A stretch of DNA of 48,770 nucleotides from an uncultured Gemmatimonadota bacterium. GTDB lineage: Bacteria > Gemmatimonadota > Gemmatimonadetes > Gemmatimonadales > Gemmatimonadaceae. Each line of letters starts with the position of its first letter. The stretch's first letter is position 1. The notes below the pieces were generated by a model that saw nothing but the letters and a program-made list of their open reading frames with translations, did not search any database and was not told the origin of the DNA. Both the position numbers and the translations under genes were made by a program. This document shows, piece by piece, positions 16,974 to 25,772 of this stretch. The DNA lies in the NCBI GenBank assembly GCA_903882745.1, contig CAIRYG010000009.1, positions 1 through 48,770 of the forward strand. The letters are read 5' to 3'.

Positions 16974-18143
16974 TCAAAAAATGCCTGCCTGGGCATCCTG
17001 AAAGAGCCGCAGCATCTCGTCAACTCGGCGGTCGGCGCGAAACGCCTCGGCACGCGCGATGCCCAACCGCTCCGCTCGCAGCTGGTCCTCTCGTGGCCTG
17101 GCAAGAGTGACCTCGACCGCCTCGCGAAGCGCAATGGCATCGCCGGGCCGCACCATCATCGATTCGGTGCCCGCAAGAACCTCCGGAATGCCTTCGACAT
17201 CGCTCGAGACAATGGGCACTCCCGCCGCCAACGCTTCCACCAGCACCAAGCCAAATGATTCGACGGACGTGGGATGGACGAGCACATCCGCGCTTCTCAG
17301 TATCTGGTTGACGTCGGTGCGGTGGCCGAGCCAACGGACCCGTTTGCTTAGGCCCGCGCGCTCAACCGTGGCCTTCAGCGCCCGGACTTCCTCGGCGCTG
17401 CCAGGAACGTCCGAGTCCACCTCACCGGCATAGCAGAGCACCAAGTTCCGCTCCTTGAGGATCGGCAGCAACGCCTCAAGAATCGTGGCGATGCCTTTGT
17501 ATTTGGCGAGCCGACCCACATACAACGCCATTCTCGCGTTGGGCGGAATGCCGAGGCTTTCGCGCATCCGGTCGCGATCTGTGGTCGCGCCGAAGAACTG
17601 GTCCGCGACGCCATTGTACACGACGAGAATGCGGCGAGCGGCGACGTTAGCGAACCCGGTCCATCCATCCGCGGCCGCACGAGACACGGCATAGTACCGC
17701 GAGCGCCAGTCGAGCCGCGCGATGTGCCGCAACGCACGCAGGTTCGAGTTCCGGTCGCGGTCCGTCCGGAATACCTGATGGATTCCGGCCACGTGGCGCG
17801 CCTTCGTCCCCTGCAACGCGAGAATCGCCAGCGCCGTCGGCGTTGGGCCCGACGTCTCCACGATGTCGTAGCCCTCACGGGCCACCAGACGCCTCAGCCG
17901 CCAGGCAGCCATAAGCAGGCTTGGCATGGAGGGATGCGGAACGAGTCCGAGAAACCCGATCCGCGGCACGCCTCGGATCTTCAGGGCCTCCGTAGCCTCC
18001 GGCACTCCCGGAAGATCGTGCCGATAAAGGCTCAAGACGTCGACGCGGATATCGCGAGCGTTGAGCCGCTGCGCTAGATCGAGTTGAAGGCCTTCCGCGC
18101 TGCCCAGTCGATAGAACTGGGTTGTGAAAACCAGCACCTTCAT
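16974..18143 (-). CDS. glycosyltransferase family 4
   Basis: A 389-residue GT-B enzyme. The N-terminus is MKVLVFTTQFYRLGSAEGLQ. Middle and C-terminal motifs are YYAVSRAAADGW, VVYNGVADQFF, ALYVGRLAKYKGIATILEAL and VLVHPTSVESFGLVLVEALA, with the E-x7-E pair of the donor site. It probably adds a repeat-unit sugar at the cytoplasmic face. ATG 18143 forms an ATGA overlap with the stop of the Wzy-like gene; the long frame upstream of that start is a shadow of the Wzy-like gene. About 100 non-coding bases separate it from asnB copy 2. Confidence 0.92.
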   Translation of the reverse strand: MKVLVFTTQFYRLGSAEGLQLDLAQRLNARDIRVDVLSLYRHDLPGVPEATEALKIRGVPRIGFLGLVPHPSMPSLLMAAWRLRRLVAREGYDIVETSGPTPTALAILALQGTKARHVAGIHQVFRTDRDRNSNLRALRHIARLDWRSRYYAVSRAAADGWTGFANVAARRILVVYNGVADQFFGATTDRDRMRESLGIPPNARMALYVGRLAKYKGIATILEALLPILKERNLVLCYAGEVDSDVPGSAEEVRALKATVERAGLSKRVRWLGHRTDVNQILRSADVLVHPTSVESFGLVLVEALAAGVPIVSSDVEGIPEVLAGTESMMVRPGDAIALREAVEVTLARPREDQLRAERLGIARAEAFRADRRVDEMLRLFQDAQAGIF

Positions 18144-19582
18144 CCGACGAACTTCAGCATCGCCCAGGCCACGTGCACCGCGATGATCGCCGCGAGGAAC
18201 AGGCGGGCCCAGCCACGGTAGGCGACCAGGTCCTCTCGCACCGCGAAATCGGGAATGGAAGCAAGGATCTGGAACGAAACAAGAAATGCTCCGAAGTGCC
18301 GGGTTTCGAGTGATGTCGCGCCGACCGCCAGGGGGAATCCGACCGAAAGCAACACGAGAAACATTGTTCCCGGAGTACGCCGGTCCTTGTTGCGAAGGAT
18401 CCCTGACATCGCCACGATGACCCGCGGCACAACGACGTAGAAGTAGATCGCCGTGAGCGAAGTAAACAGGTGGTAGGCTGACTTGAGCTGAAAACCGACC
18501 CACACCGGAATCGGAAAGACATACAGGTAGATGGATCCCAATACAATGCGAATGGGAAATGGCGCCGCCCTGATGATAGCGTTGCCGAGCGATCCGGCAC
18601 CGCTCTCGGCCGCCGACATCGCGGCATAATTCTTCTGCCCCGAAGTCAACAGAAACCCAATCGCGTCCTGATACTGGATCAGGAGCTTCGCCAGAACGAT
18701 AATGCCAATGCCCACAACGGCGATGATAAACCCGCGTCGGCCGGTTCGGACGGGATCGAAGATGAGAATGGCGGCGATACCGGCCAAAGTCATCGCAATC
18801 GGCACGAAGAAGAACTCGGTCCGAAGCAGCGGAAGCACGATGGCCGCGAGGATCGTCGCGGCGATCACGATAAGCGCGTTTCCGAAGCCCGACCGACTGA
18901 GGTACCTGACCCAGGCATACGTCAGCGTGGTGATGCTCAGCAAAACGAGTGCGTCGCGGAGATGAATGGACGCAAAGAGGCCGTAGAGGCCGCACGTCGC
19001 CAGCAAAACGGTAAGCCGCCGCATTCGCCGACGGTCATTCCCAAAGAGTTCGCGGGTGATCTTGACCGCGACGACTCCATTCAGCGCGACGGCGAGCGAG
19101 TTGACCGTGATCCCGATGTAGCGCCCGCGCCCGAGGCCGAGCCATGAAAAGAAATCGTAGAACTGTTGCCACAACACAATCGCGCCGGCGCCGCTCGTCA
19201 GTGCTTGCAAGCCGGAGATACTGAGCACCGACGCGACGGGATCGGACGCCAGGACGTAGAAATCCTCGGCGTCGTCCAGCTGCACCGGATCGAGCATGAA
19301 ATGCAAGTAGAGTGCCGCCACCCCCGCCATGCACCAAGCGGTCGCGAAGCATGCGTTGAATGTCCTCCGCTCCTCGGTTCCCCCGAGCGGCGTGCAGCGG
19401 AGCACGAGATACGCGGTTCCATAAAGCAACGCGGCCACCAGAAGGGGCTGCCACGACTGGTACGCCAGGACGTTGAACATCGTACCGACAACGCCGACGC
19501 ACGACCAAACCGATGCCGTGGATCCGAGGGCGGCCCTGATCCGCGGCGCACCCACCGCGGACAACGCTGAATTGGCCTTCAT
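18140..19582 (-). CDS. multi-spanning membrane protein, candidate Wzy-type polymerase
   Basis: A 480-residue protein with about ten or more hydrophobic segments spread over its length (for example near residues 25-60, 80-105, 225-275, 285-310, 350-400 and 455-475) and a larger hydrophilic part around residues 320-345. Topology and position among glycosyltransferases fit an O-antigen/EPS polymerase, which joins lipid-linked repeat units in the periplasm. Wzy proteins have little sequence conservation and I see no diagnostic motif, so this is assignment by context. ATG 19582 overlaps the acyltransferase stop by four bases. Confidence 0.6.
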   Translation of the reverse strand: MKANSALSAVGAPRIRAALGSTASVWSCVGVVGTMFNVLAYQSWQPLLVAALLYGTAYLVLRCTPLGGTEERRTFNACFATAWCMAGVAALYLHFMLDPVQLDDAEDFYVLASDPVASVLSISGLQALTSGAGAIVLWQQFYDFFSWLGLGRGRYIGITVNSLAVALNGVVAVKITRELFGNDRRRMRRLTVLLATCGLYGLFASIHLRDALVLLSITTLTYAWVRYLSRSGFGNALIVIAATILAAIVLPLLRTEFFFVPIAMTLAGIAAILIFDPVRTGRRGFIIAVVGIGIIVLAKLLIQYQDAIGFLLTSGQKNYAAMSAAESGAGSLGNAIIRAAPFPIRIVLGSIYLYVFPIPVWVGFQLKSAYHLFTSLTAIYFYVVVPRVIVAMSGILRNKDRRTPGTMFLVLLSVGFPLAVGATSLETRHFGAFLVSFQILASIPDFAVREDLVAYRGWARLFLAAIIAVHVAWAMLKFVG

Positions 19583-20514
19583 CCCGTGGCGGCCAAACGA
19601 ATTTCCGTCCCGCCCCGCGAACCCGCCGGTTGCCGCGATGAATGCCGTTTCATTCGAAGCGCGGGTTGTTCAATGAGGTGCCACGACAAGAAAGCGCAGA
19701 TAGACGCGCTGACAACCAACGCGCCGTAGGCGACACCGCCGGTCAGCCGCAGGATGAGAAGCAGGTTGATCAACGGCACATGATACAGGTAGATGCCATA
19801 TGAAATGTCCTGCGCCGGCAGCAACCGGCTGGCGAGTGATGGTACGGTGAACGCGGTGGCGACCGTAAGACCGCCGAGCAGCAACGCCGTTGTCATACCC
19901 AACTGATTGCCGCCCCAGCCGCCGAGGTTTACTGAACTCTCGATGGCCATCCAGGCGAGATAGAGAATTCCCCAGTGCAACAGTTTTCCCCGAAACACCC
20001 AAGGGGCGCGACGAAAAACCTGCAGCGCCAGCACCCCGACAAGGAAATAGAACAGGTATGGGAGTACGGAGACGCCGAGCAACTTGGCGCCGATCGTCAA
20101 CGGCGCACTGATCCATGGTTGAGCGATCATCATCCCCGCGGCGGCGGCGACGCCGAAGCCGGTCCATGCCTTCCATCGATCCCTGGCGAAGAACGCGAGT
20201 ACTGGCAGCACGGCGTAGAACTGCAATTCGACTGGGATGGTCCAAAGACTCCCGTTCAATCCACCCGTTGGGAGCGTGCGAAGGAAATCCGCGTTGTAAA
20301 ACTGGAAAACGGTGACCTGGGCGGCCAGCCACGAAACGACTTCTCCTGTCGACGACGGTCGTGCTCCGCACGCCAACGCGATGAAGATGGACACCGCCAC
20401 ACAGGCCCACAGCGCCCGAAAAAACTTCAGGATGCTCGTTGACAGGCGAAGCGCCGTGATTCCGAATAACTCGACCGCGGGCGGAAGCGGCGCGTCATGC
20501 CGCGTGCAGGCCAA
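19579..20514 (-). pseudogene. 5'-truncated acyltransferase 3 (OafA-like)
   Basis: An acyltransferase-3 membrane protein that O-acylates glycans, but missing its first about 80-100 residues. Present are ACVAVSIFIAL, the family core GGLNGSLWTIPVELQFYAVLPVLAF, LPYLFYFLVGVLALQVF and the C-terminal SYGIYLYHVPLIN and SWHLIEQPAL. Absent are the start region with its catalytic His (about LDGLRGIAILLVVLFH) and part of the 'RxLRIxPALW' segment, reduced to FFRALWACV. No ATG opens the frame; TTG 20514 is the first usable codon and overlaps the remains of the GT39 gene. Probably inactive. The stop still overlaps the Wzy-like start (ATGA). Confidence 0.75.
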
Positions 20515-21350
20515 TCCCCCGCCAGCAGGCTGAGATCAAGGAAGCGTCGGCATCTTGAATCGGGCGGATGATACAGCACCTGGCAGTACGAGATAGTACG
20601 CGATGGGAGGAAGGAGTATCGCCAATGCATACCACGCCCGCTCCCGAACCAGAGTGGCGACGCCTGCAATCGCAAGGACATACCTGGCCATGAGCAGCAC
20701 CACGAGCGACAGGATTAGCCAGATGCACGCCGTTTGGCCCTGGAAAAATGCTCGACTGCCGCGCCGACGGCATCTCGTTCGAGCACGGCGAGTGTGGCCT
20801 TGCTGCGGGTGGTCACACCAATGATCTCGCCTGAGGTCGCCACATCGGGGACGAGCCCGCGCAGGTGCGCTTCGACTGTTGCCGCGTCAAAGTACAGAAG
20901 ATCAATCGCGGAGATTGTCGACACGGTACTCATGCCGACGCTGCGGGCATTGTGCCACATCCACGGACTCACTACCAGTGCGACCGTCGCGGCGAACAGG
21001 AGAATCTGCCGGGCGACAGAAAACCCTCGGATGCGGCGGCACAAACAGTGTCGCCCCGAGGAGAAATGGAAAGAAGACCGCAATGGGACGACAGAGAATC
21101 GCCAAGGCCATCAGAATCGCGGCGAGCACCAGCAGCAAGAGCCGCTCAGACGTCCAGAATCGCACCGAGCACCACACGGTCAGCAACAACAAAAAAGTGA
21201 ACGTCGTCTCGCTTGATGCAGCAGCTAGGACGCCACGTTGAGGTACGCTGCGGTGTCCGGCCTGAATGCCCTCTCGGGGTGCTGCCACGAAATCGTCCAG
21301 AGGGCTAGGCGCGGAAATGACGCGAATCCCACAAGGAAAAGGAGAGCCTG
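20515..21350 (-). pseudogene. multiply broken GT39/ArnT-like membrane glycosyltransferase
   Basis: Pieces of one membrane glycosyltransferase lie in order but in different frames. The N-terminal part (LLFLVGFASFPRLALW, then FRPDTAAYLNVA, the Asp-containing loop of this family) is at about 21340-21230. An apparent deletion joins it to SSETTFTFLLLLTVWCSVRF (about 21210). RPIAVFFPFLLGATLF shifts frame near 21030 to VARQILLFAATVALVVSPW. After SRAKRRASG it shifts again to CIWLILSLVVLLMARY and ends at ARFKMPTLP and a TGA (20536), near the usual 'ARFRxPxxP' end. At least two frameshifts and one large deletion make it non-functional. Confidence 0.75.
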
Positions 21351-21370
21351 CGGTCGCCGGTTAGCGCCGG

Positions 21371-22213
21371 CTACGCGCTGGCACGGGGGGTGGGAGCTGC
21401 CCCGCCCGGCCGCGCGAGCAGCTGCTTCTCCCAGTTTTCACTCCACGGCTCGTTGAAGAAATAAATCGTGAGCGCGTAGCGGTTTCCGGCGCGCGTTGGC
21501 ATTCCGCGGTGAACGCCGGACGAATTGAAGAGCACCAAATCGCCGGCGTTTCCGGTCACGGTCATCAAATCGGCCTGCGGCAGCTTTGCCACGTGCTCGT
21601 CGGAGTAGCGAACGATGTCGGCAAACCCCTGTGACAGGTCGGCGATGTAGTTCCGGATCTTGTAAAACCGCTTGTGGCTGCCGCGGAAATACTGGAATGG
21701 TCCGTTGTCCGTCGTCACATCGGAGAGATACAGCATGGCCTTGAACTGAAAGCCCAGGCTATCGCGATGCCAGCCCTGTCCTGAGCCCTTGCCGCCTTCT
21801 TTGTGCTCCAGCCGCGCCGCGAGCGTGAACCGGGGAAGCGTCTCGCGATGGCTCAGCGCCCGCGCGATGTCGACAATGAATGGGTCATCGCAGAACAAAG
21901 CGACTTCGGGCGAGACCCGCTCCGCTGCGTTGACACGGTGATCGCTCTTTTCTTCGTCTACCCACGCGGCGCCCCGGGCTCCCTCGATAATTGAGTCGAT
22001 CTTTGCGCGCAGGTCGGTGCACTGCGCCGTCGAGTAGTAGCCCGGAATGACTTGAATTCCTTCCCGGTCGAGCGTATCCAGCGAGGTGCGCTGTTTTTCC
22101 GTCAGCTCCAGTGCAGTCCTGAGTGGCTCGCCGCCCTTTGAGTTGTCGTAACGACCGAACAGGACGAGTGCGGTCGCAGCAACGAGTTTCTTCAAGTAGT
22201 CGTTTTCTTTCAT
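21371..22213 (-). CDS. phytanoyl-CoA dioxygenase (PhyH) family, Fe(II)/2-oxoglutarate dioxygenase
   Basis: A 280-residue protein with the non-haem iron facial triad His149-x-Asp151 (QGWHRDSLGFQF) and His235 (FNSSGVHRGMPTR); the nearby Arg should hold 2-oxoglutarate. FQYFRGSHKRF is the typical GSH loop. Members hydroxylate or oxidise small molecules. In a glycan operon a hydroxylation or oxidation of a sugar, lipid or acyl substituent is likely, with the substrate unknown. A GAGG site lies 6 bases before ATG 22213. It stands just upstream of the broken GT39 gene. Confidence 0.85.
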   Translation of the reverse strand: MKENDYLKKLVAATALVLFGRYDNSKGGEPLRTALELTEKQRTSLDTLDREGIQVIPGYYSTAQCTDLRAKIDSIIEGARGAAWVDEEKSDHRVNAAERVSPEVALFCDDPFIVDIARALSHRETLPRFTLAARLEHKEGGKGSGQGWHRDSLGFQFKAMLYLSDVTTDNGPFQYFRGSHKRFYKIRNYIADLSQGFADIVRYSDEHVAKLPQADLMTVTGNAGDLVLFNSSGVHRGMPTRAGNRYALTIYFFNEPWSENWEKQLLARPGGAAPTPRASA

Positions 22214-22255
22214 CTTGCCCTCATCTCGTTCTAGGGAATATTGCGTGCCTAAGTG

Positions 22256-23476
22256 CTAAGTCCCGAAAAGGTCCGGGAGCTTCCTTCGAATGTAGCGTCG
22301 AATCTGGTCTTCGCTGTTTGGCACAAACTCGGCGATCCCCGCCGCCCGCTCCGATTCATAATAGTGTTGCAACCACTCCGTGGGACGGGGATCCGGCACG
22401 ACCAATCCGGTCGGAATTCCGAAGACGGCCGCCTCTGACGTCACCGTGCTTCCGACTGTGAGATGGAGATCGGTGGACTGCAAGAGGGCGGGCAACGGGA
22501 CGGACGCCACTTCCGTGCAAAATACGTTGGGCACCTGGCCCACACTGTCATGCAAATAACGCAACAGGTCGGTTCGTTCCTCGCCGTGCATCTGCACAGG
22601 ATGGGGGCGTATGTACCATGTCGCCGTGCCCGCCGTATCACGAATGATGTTCAGGAGCGGCGTTGGAAACGACAGGTAGTTTGGCATACCCTCCACAACT
22701 AGATCCCGCCAGCCCCAACCGAGCGTGACCAGTATCCTGTTGCGCGGTGGAAGCGAACGCAGCCACGCACAGTCGGCCGTGGCCTCGCGCACAAGCACAT
22801 CCGACGGGTCGGGATTGTTGAATCGCCGGGTCCACGGATTGCCGATCACGCGAACGACAATACCCTTCTGCTCCGCCCATGTCTTGATCACGCCAGCCGA
22901 CTCGCTTTCCCAGCAAAGGAACGCAGTGGGAAGCCCGTCCACATCATAGTCCCGCCGCGAGGACGTACTGTACCACGGGTGATTGTTGTTGATAACGCCA
23001 TGCTGAAAATCGGAAACGTCGATCCCAAGCTCGCGACAGGCGCTGCAAAGCGCCTGGCTCGGTTGAATCGCGACCACCTCTTTCGGGAGGCACCTTGAGA
23101 GGATTCTCAGCCACACATCCCGGATGTAACGCGTTCCGAAAAGTTTTTCGTCAGCCGCGAATGGATTCATCACGACTCGACGAATCGCCGCTCGAGCGAA
23201 ACTCCCGTTGAAGTCCACCACATGCCCGAAGGCTCGTTCACCCACGATCTGGCTGAAAGGTTCAGCGATCGTGAGACAGCGTTTACCCTGGGCGAGGTAC
23301 GACTCCTGAAGGGAGTCAATCAGCGGAGCGTATTGTTTGTCGTTGAAGCGATGTGAGCGATGACCGTCGTGGTCCACGAACAGGACATCGACCGGTTTCA
23401 GAGCGTTCCAGTCATCGGATTTGAAAACGCTGCGGAGAAGCGGCTTGAGTCCGTAGACCTTGTAGTTGCTCAGCAT
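22256..23476 (-). CDS. GT-B-like protein, possible glycosyl/glycerophosphate transferase
   Basis: A 406-residue protein without a clear family match. The middle has SDFQHGVINNNHPWYS, resembling the QHG motif of CDP-glycerol transferase- and capsule-type GT-B proteins. Later come RILVTLGWGWRD, WYIRPHPVQMHGEERTDLL (the RPHP stretch of such enzymes) and LHLTVGSTVTSEAAVFGIPT (GSTVTSEA, a C-terminal nucleotide-site pattern). I read it as a transferase using a nucleotide-activated donor. ATG 23476 overlaps the end of the DUF4910 gene (ATGCTGA). Base composition looks somewhat less G+C rich than in the asnB region, by eye only. Confidence 0.6.
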   Translation of the reverse strand: MLSNYKVYGLKPLLRSVFKSDDWNALKPVDVLFVDHDGHRSHRFNDKQYAPLIDSLQESYLAQGKRCLTIAEPFSQIVGERAFGHVVDFNGSFARAAIRRVVMNPFAADEKLFGTRYIRDVWLRILSRCLPKEVVAIQPSQALCSACRELGIDVSDFQHGVINNNHPWYSTSSRRDYDVDGLPTAFLCWESESAGVIKTWAEQKGIVVRVIGNPWTRRFNNPDPSDVLVREATADCAWLRSLPPRNRILVTLGWGWRDLVVEGMPNYLSFPTPLLNIIRDTAGTATWYIRPHPVQMHGEERTDLLRYLHDSVGQVPNVFCTEVASVPLPALLQSTDLHLTVGSTVTSEAAVFGIPTGLVVPDPRPTEWLQHYYESERAAGIAEFVPNSEDQIRRYIRRKLPDLFGT

Positions 23477-24819
23477 TCCCGCGGTGTGGCAGGCAACGGC
23501 CGGGGGCTCGTTTCCTCAAGCAGTCCTGCTTCAATCAATCGCGCCGCGATCGGCACAAGCTCCCCGACGGGCGTACCGATGATGCTGCTGATATCAACCA
23601 GGTCATTGGTCCCATCGGCATACGCGATGAAATTCATCATCGTGTCCACCGAAGCGCCTGAGGTCCTCGTGCTCAAGGTCGGATAGAGCCCCCGCTTCCC
23701 CAGCTGAGGCTCGCCGTAACAGGTCATGCGATACGTGCGGTTGTTTTCCACCGCTTCAATGCACTCGCGCACCATTTCGTAGCCGCCACGCAAGCCTGCC
23801 GGGGTCACCAACTCCAGATTGTCGAGGGACGTGTGGTACTCCGGATACATGCCAAACTTGCTGCGGCAGAGTGTGACGAGCGGAAGGTCCACGCCCGGGC
23901 TGCAATACTGGCGTTCATCGCTTCCGCGGAACAGAAATGAGTATTTCTTGAAATCCGGTGCCCGCAATTTCAGGACATTGGACGCTATTTTGTCCGCCAG
24001 CGTATTGCCGTACCGGGAAGCGACATAGGAATAGGCCCGCTCATCCCCGATGCAGGACAGGTTAAAGCCCACGACGACCTTCTCCAGCAGGTGGGACCGG
24101 TGCCTGCTGAGATACGTGATTGCCCCGATCGTCTCCGGAATAAAAATGATGCGGTAGGTATATCGACGGGGCTGAGACAAGAGCCACTGTGCGATAAACG
24201 ACGATACCACCGGCCCGGACAGTTCATTGTTTGCCATGGACGGATGGCAAATGTACGTGGACAGAAAAACTTCCCGGTCTTCCCTGCCGGGAATGATGCA
24301 TTCCCCATACGTGAGATGGCCGTCCTTCAGGTCACTGTCGACGCGCACCCGGTATTTCCCTTCGCGGAGCTGGAGCCGCTTGTTGTGCGCCATACAAAAG
24401 CCCCAGCGCTCCTGGTAGTACGATGTGACATAGGGGATTGCATCTGGCTGCCCCTCCAGGCTGTACACGTGCTCCTGCAATTCAGCGAGGGTCACCCAGC
24501 GATCCACGGGGACCGAATATCCAACGACGTGCAGATTATTGCTTCTGAAATCAATGACGCGGTTTCCCTCCTCGTCCTCAACGTAGGCATCGCGGATGTT
24601 CCATTCCCGCGGAACGGTCCAGTCGAGAACCTGGGTACCTGTTGGCACCTCGTGCATCCGCAGCGGAAACTGCTCCTGCAGAATCGCCAGCGTCTCGCGC
24701 ACGCCGTTTCCACTCAAGCTTCGGCAAATGGGAAACAAGCGGGCTGCCAACTGATGAATCCGCTCGCCGATATCAGGGCTGGAATCGATCGGGGTCGCCG
24801 GCGGATTCAATTCTGCCAT
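23470..24819 (-). CDS. DUF4910-type aminopeptidase-like protein with C-terminal winged helix
   Basis: A 449-residue protein of the M28-like 'aminopeptidase' group found in polysaccharide loci. It opens IHQLAARLFPICRSLSGNGV. Probable zinc ligands lie in STYICHPSMANNELSGP (His and the following acids), IIFIPETIGAITYL (Glu), RGSDERQYCSPGV (Asp/Glu) and YPEYHTSLDNLE (His). The last about 70 residues (DLVDISSIIGTPVGELVPI) look like a winged-helix module. No substrate is known for this family; a deacylase or amidohydrolase acting on a glycan or its aminoacyl substituent is inference. ATG 24819 has AGAGGA directly upstream, 4 bases after the methyltransferase stop. Confidence 0.75.
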   Translation of the reverse strand: MAELNPPATPIDSSPDIGERIHQLAARLFPICRSLSGNGVRETLAILQEQFPLRMHEVPTGTQVLDWTVPREWNIRDAYVEDEEGNRVIDFRSNNLHVVGYSVPVDRWVTLAELQEHVYSLEGQPDAIPYVTSYYQERWGFCMAHNKRLQLREGKYRVRVDSDLKDGHLTYGECIIPGREDREVFLSTYICHPSMANNELSGPVVSSFIAQWLLSQPRRYTYRIIFIPETIGAITYLSRHRSHLLEKVVVGFNLSCIGDERAYSYVASRYGNTLADKIASNVLKLRAPDFKKYSFLFRGSDERQYCSPGVDLPLVTLCRSKFGMYPEYHTSLDNLELVTPAGLRGGYEMVRECIEAVENNRTYRMTCYGEPQLGKRGLYPTLSTRTSGASVDTMMNFIAYADGTNDLVDISSIIGTPVGELVPIAARLIEAGLLEETSPRPLPATPREC

Positions 24820-24823
24820 TCCT

Positions 24824-25735
24824 CTATCTCCCTTTCTTGACCGCTTCCACCACGAACGCGGAGGCAAGGAAGTATCCTCGCCAATTCGAAGATTCATGTT
24901 CCAGACGAATTCCCTCTTTCCGAACCAACTCCGGCGACTGATCCGCCACGTAGGGCATGACCGGATGATAGTGATACCACAGGAGCTGGACATCCTCAAA
25001 ACCATGCTGCCTGAATGACTCCACAACTTCAAATGGATTGTGGAACTTGGAGGGAATGGCGTCATAGCCAGGCGCATCCGATCCGTCGATGGTCTCGCGA
25101 CGCGGGGGCATGTCGACACGCAAACGGGAGTTCAGGTCTTTCGCGACCAGCGCCTTGAGTTCGGGGTGCACGTCACGCAAGAGATCGTTGAGAACAAACT
25201 CCACCGTGTAGCGATTGAACGTGCTCAGCGCGAACAGCTTGTTCCTGAACTCGACAAACACGCTGCCGCCGGGCCGGACCATGCTGGCCATGTTCTTGAT
25301 CACCATGTCGTCGTTGTGCACGTGCGGCATCACTCCCATCGCCATCAAGCCATCAAACAATCCATCCTTCAGCGCGTGCACGTACGTGTTCGGGTCCTGG
25401 ACATCTCCCCAGAAGATATGATCCGGGTTCATGCCCTGTGCCTGCATGGTTCCCTTCGATTTTTTCACCATTTCGTGGGCGATGTCGAACCCCCAGACGT
25501 CAATCCCGGCCTTCCCTAGGGTGGCGAGCGGCGTGCCTTCGCCGACGCCAATCTCCATCACACGCTTGATTCCCTTGGTCAGGAACGAATTGATGAGCAA
25601 CTGGAGCCGGAAATAATTGGCTGGATATTCCCTTGCCAGGTCGTAGAGCTTTTCGCGCTGATACTGCTCGTGATACTGGTCCGCCGCCGCGTCGTAGTGG
25701 CTGCTTACGGATCCTTCGATCTTGGAATCGGCCAT
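24824..25735 (-). CDS. class I SAM-dependent methyltransferase
   Basis: A 303-residue protein with SAM motif I RVMEIGVGEGTPLATLGKAG (about residues 55-74), the acidic end of strand 2 (VWGFDIA), DGLMAMGVMPHVHND as motif II and MVRPGGSVFVEFRN as the post-II loop. The target atom is unknown; in this setting it could be a sugar hydroxyl, amine or carbon. I choose ATG 25735 because AGAGGAG lies 8 bases upstream and the sequence before it does not look coding. A 37-base gap to the GH57-like gene is one of the few non-overlapping junctions here. Confidence 0.85.
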   Translation of the reverse strand: MADSKIEGSVSSHYDAAADQYHEQYQREKLYDLAREYPANYFRLQLLINSFLTKGIKRVMEIGVGEGTPLATLGKAGIDVWGFDIAHEMVKKSKGTMQAQGMNPDHIFWGDVQDPNTYVHALKDGLFDGLMAMGVMPHVHNDDMVIKNMASMVRPGGSVFVEFRNKLFALSTFNRYTVEFVLNDLLRDVHPELKALVAKDLNSRLRVDMPPRRETIDGSDAPGYDAIPSKFHNPFEVVESFRQHGFEDVQLLWYHYHPVMPYVADQSPELVRKEGIRLEHESSNWRGYFLASAFVVEAVKKGR

Positions 25736-25772
25736 GGTTACACTCCTCTTATGCTGGCAATTGACGGACATG

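Noticed and set aside
16838-17140. Minus-strand 100-codon frame across the GT4 end and the asparagine synthase start
   Set aside because: It only bridges two genes in another frame, has no family resemblance, and conflicts with the clear N-terminus of asparagine synthase copy 2.
18144-18995. Large fusion of an extra domain to the GT4 at 16974-18143
   Set aside because: The upstream part is an out-of-frame reading of the Wzy-like membrane gene, Arg/His-rich and without a domain.
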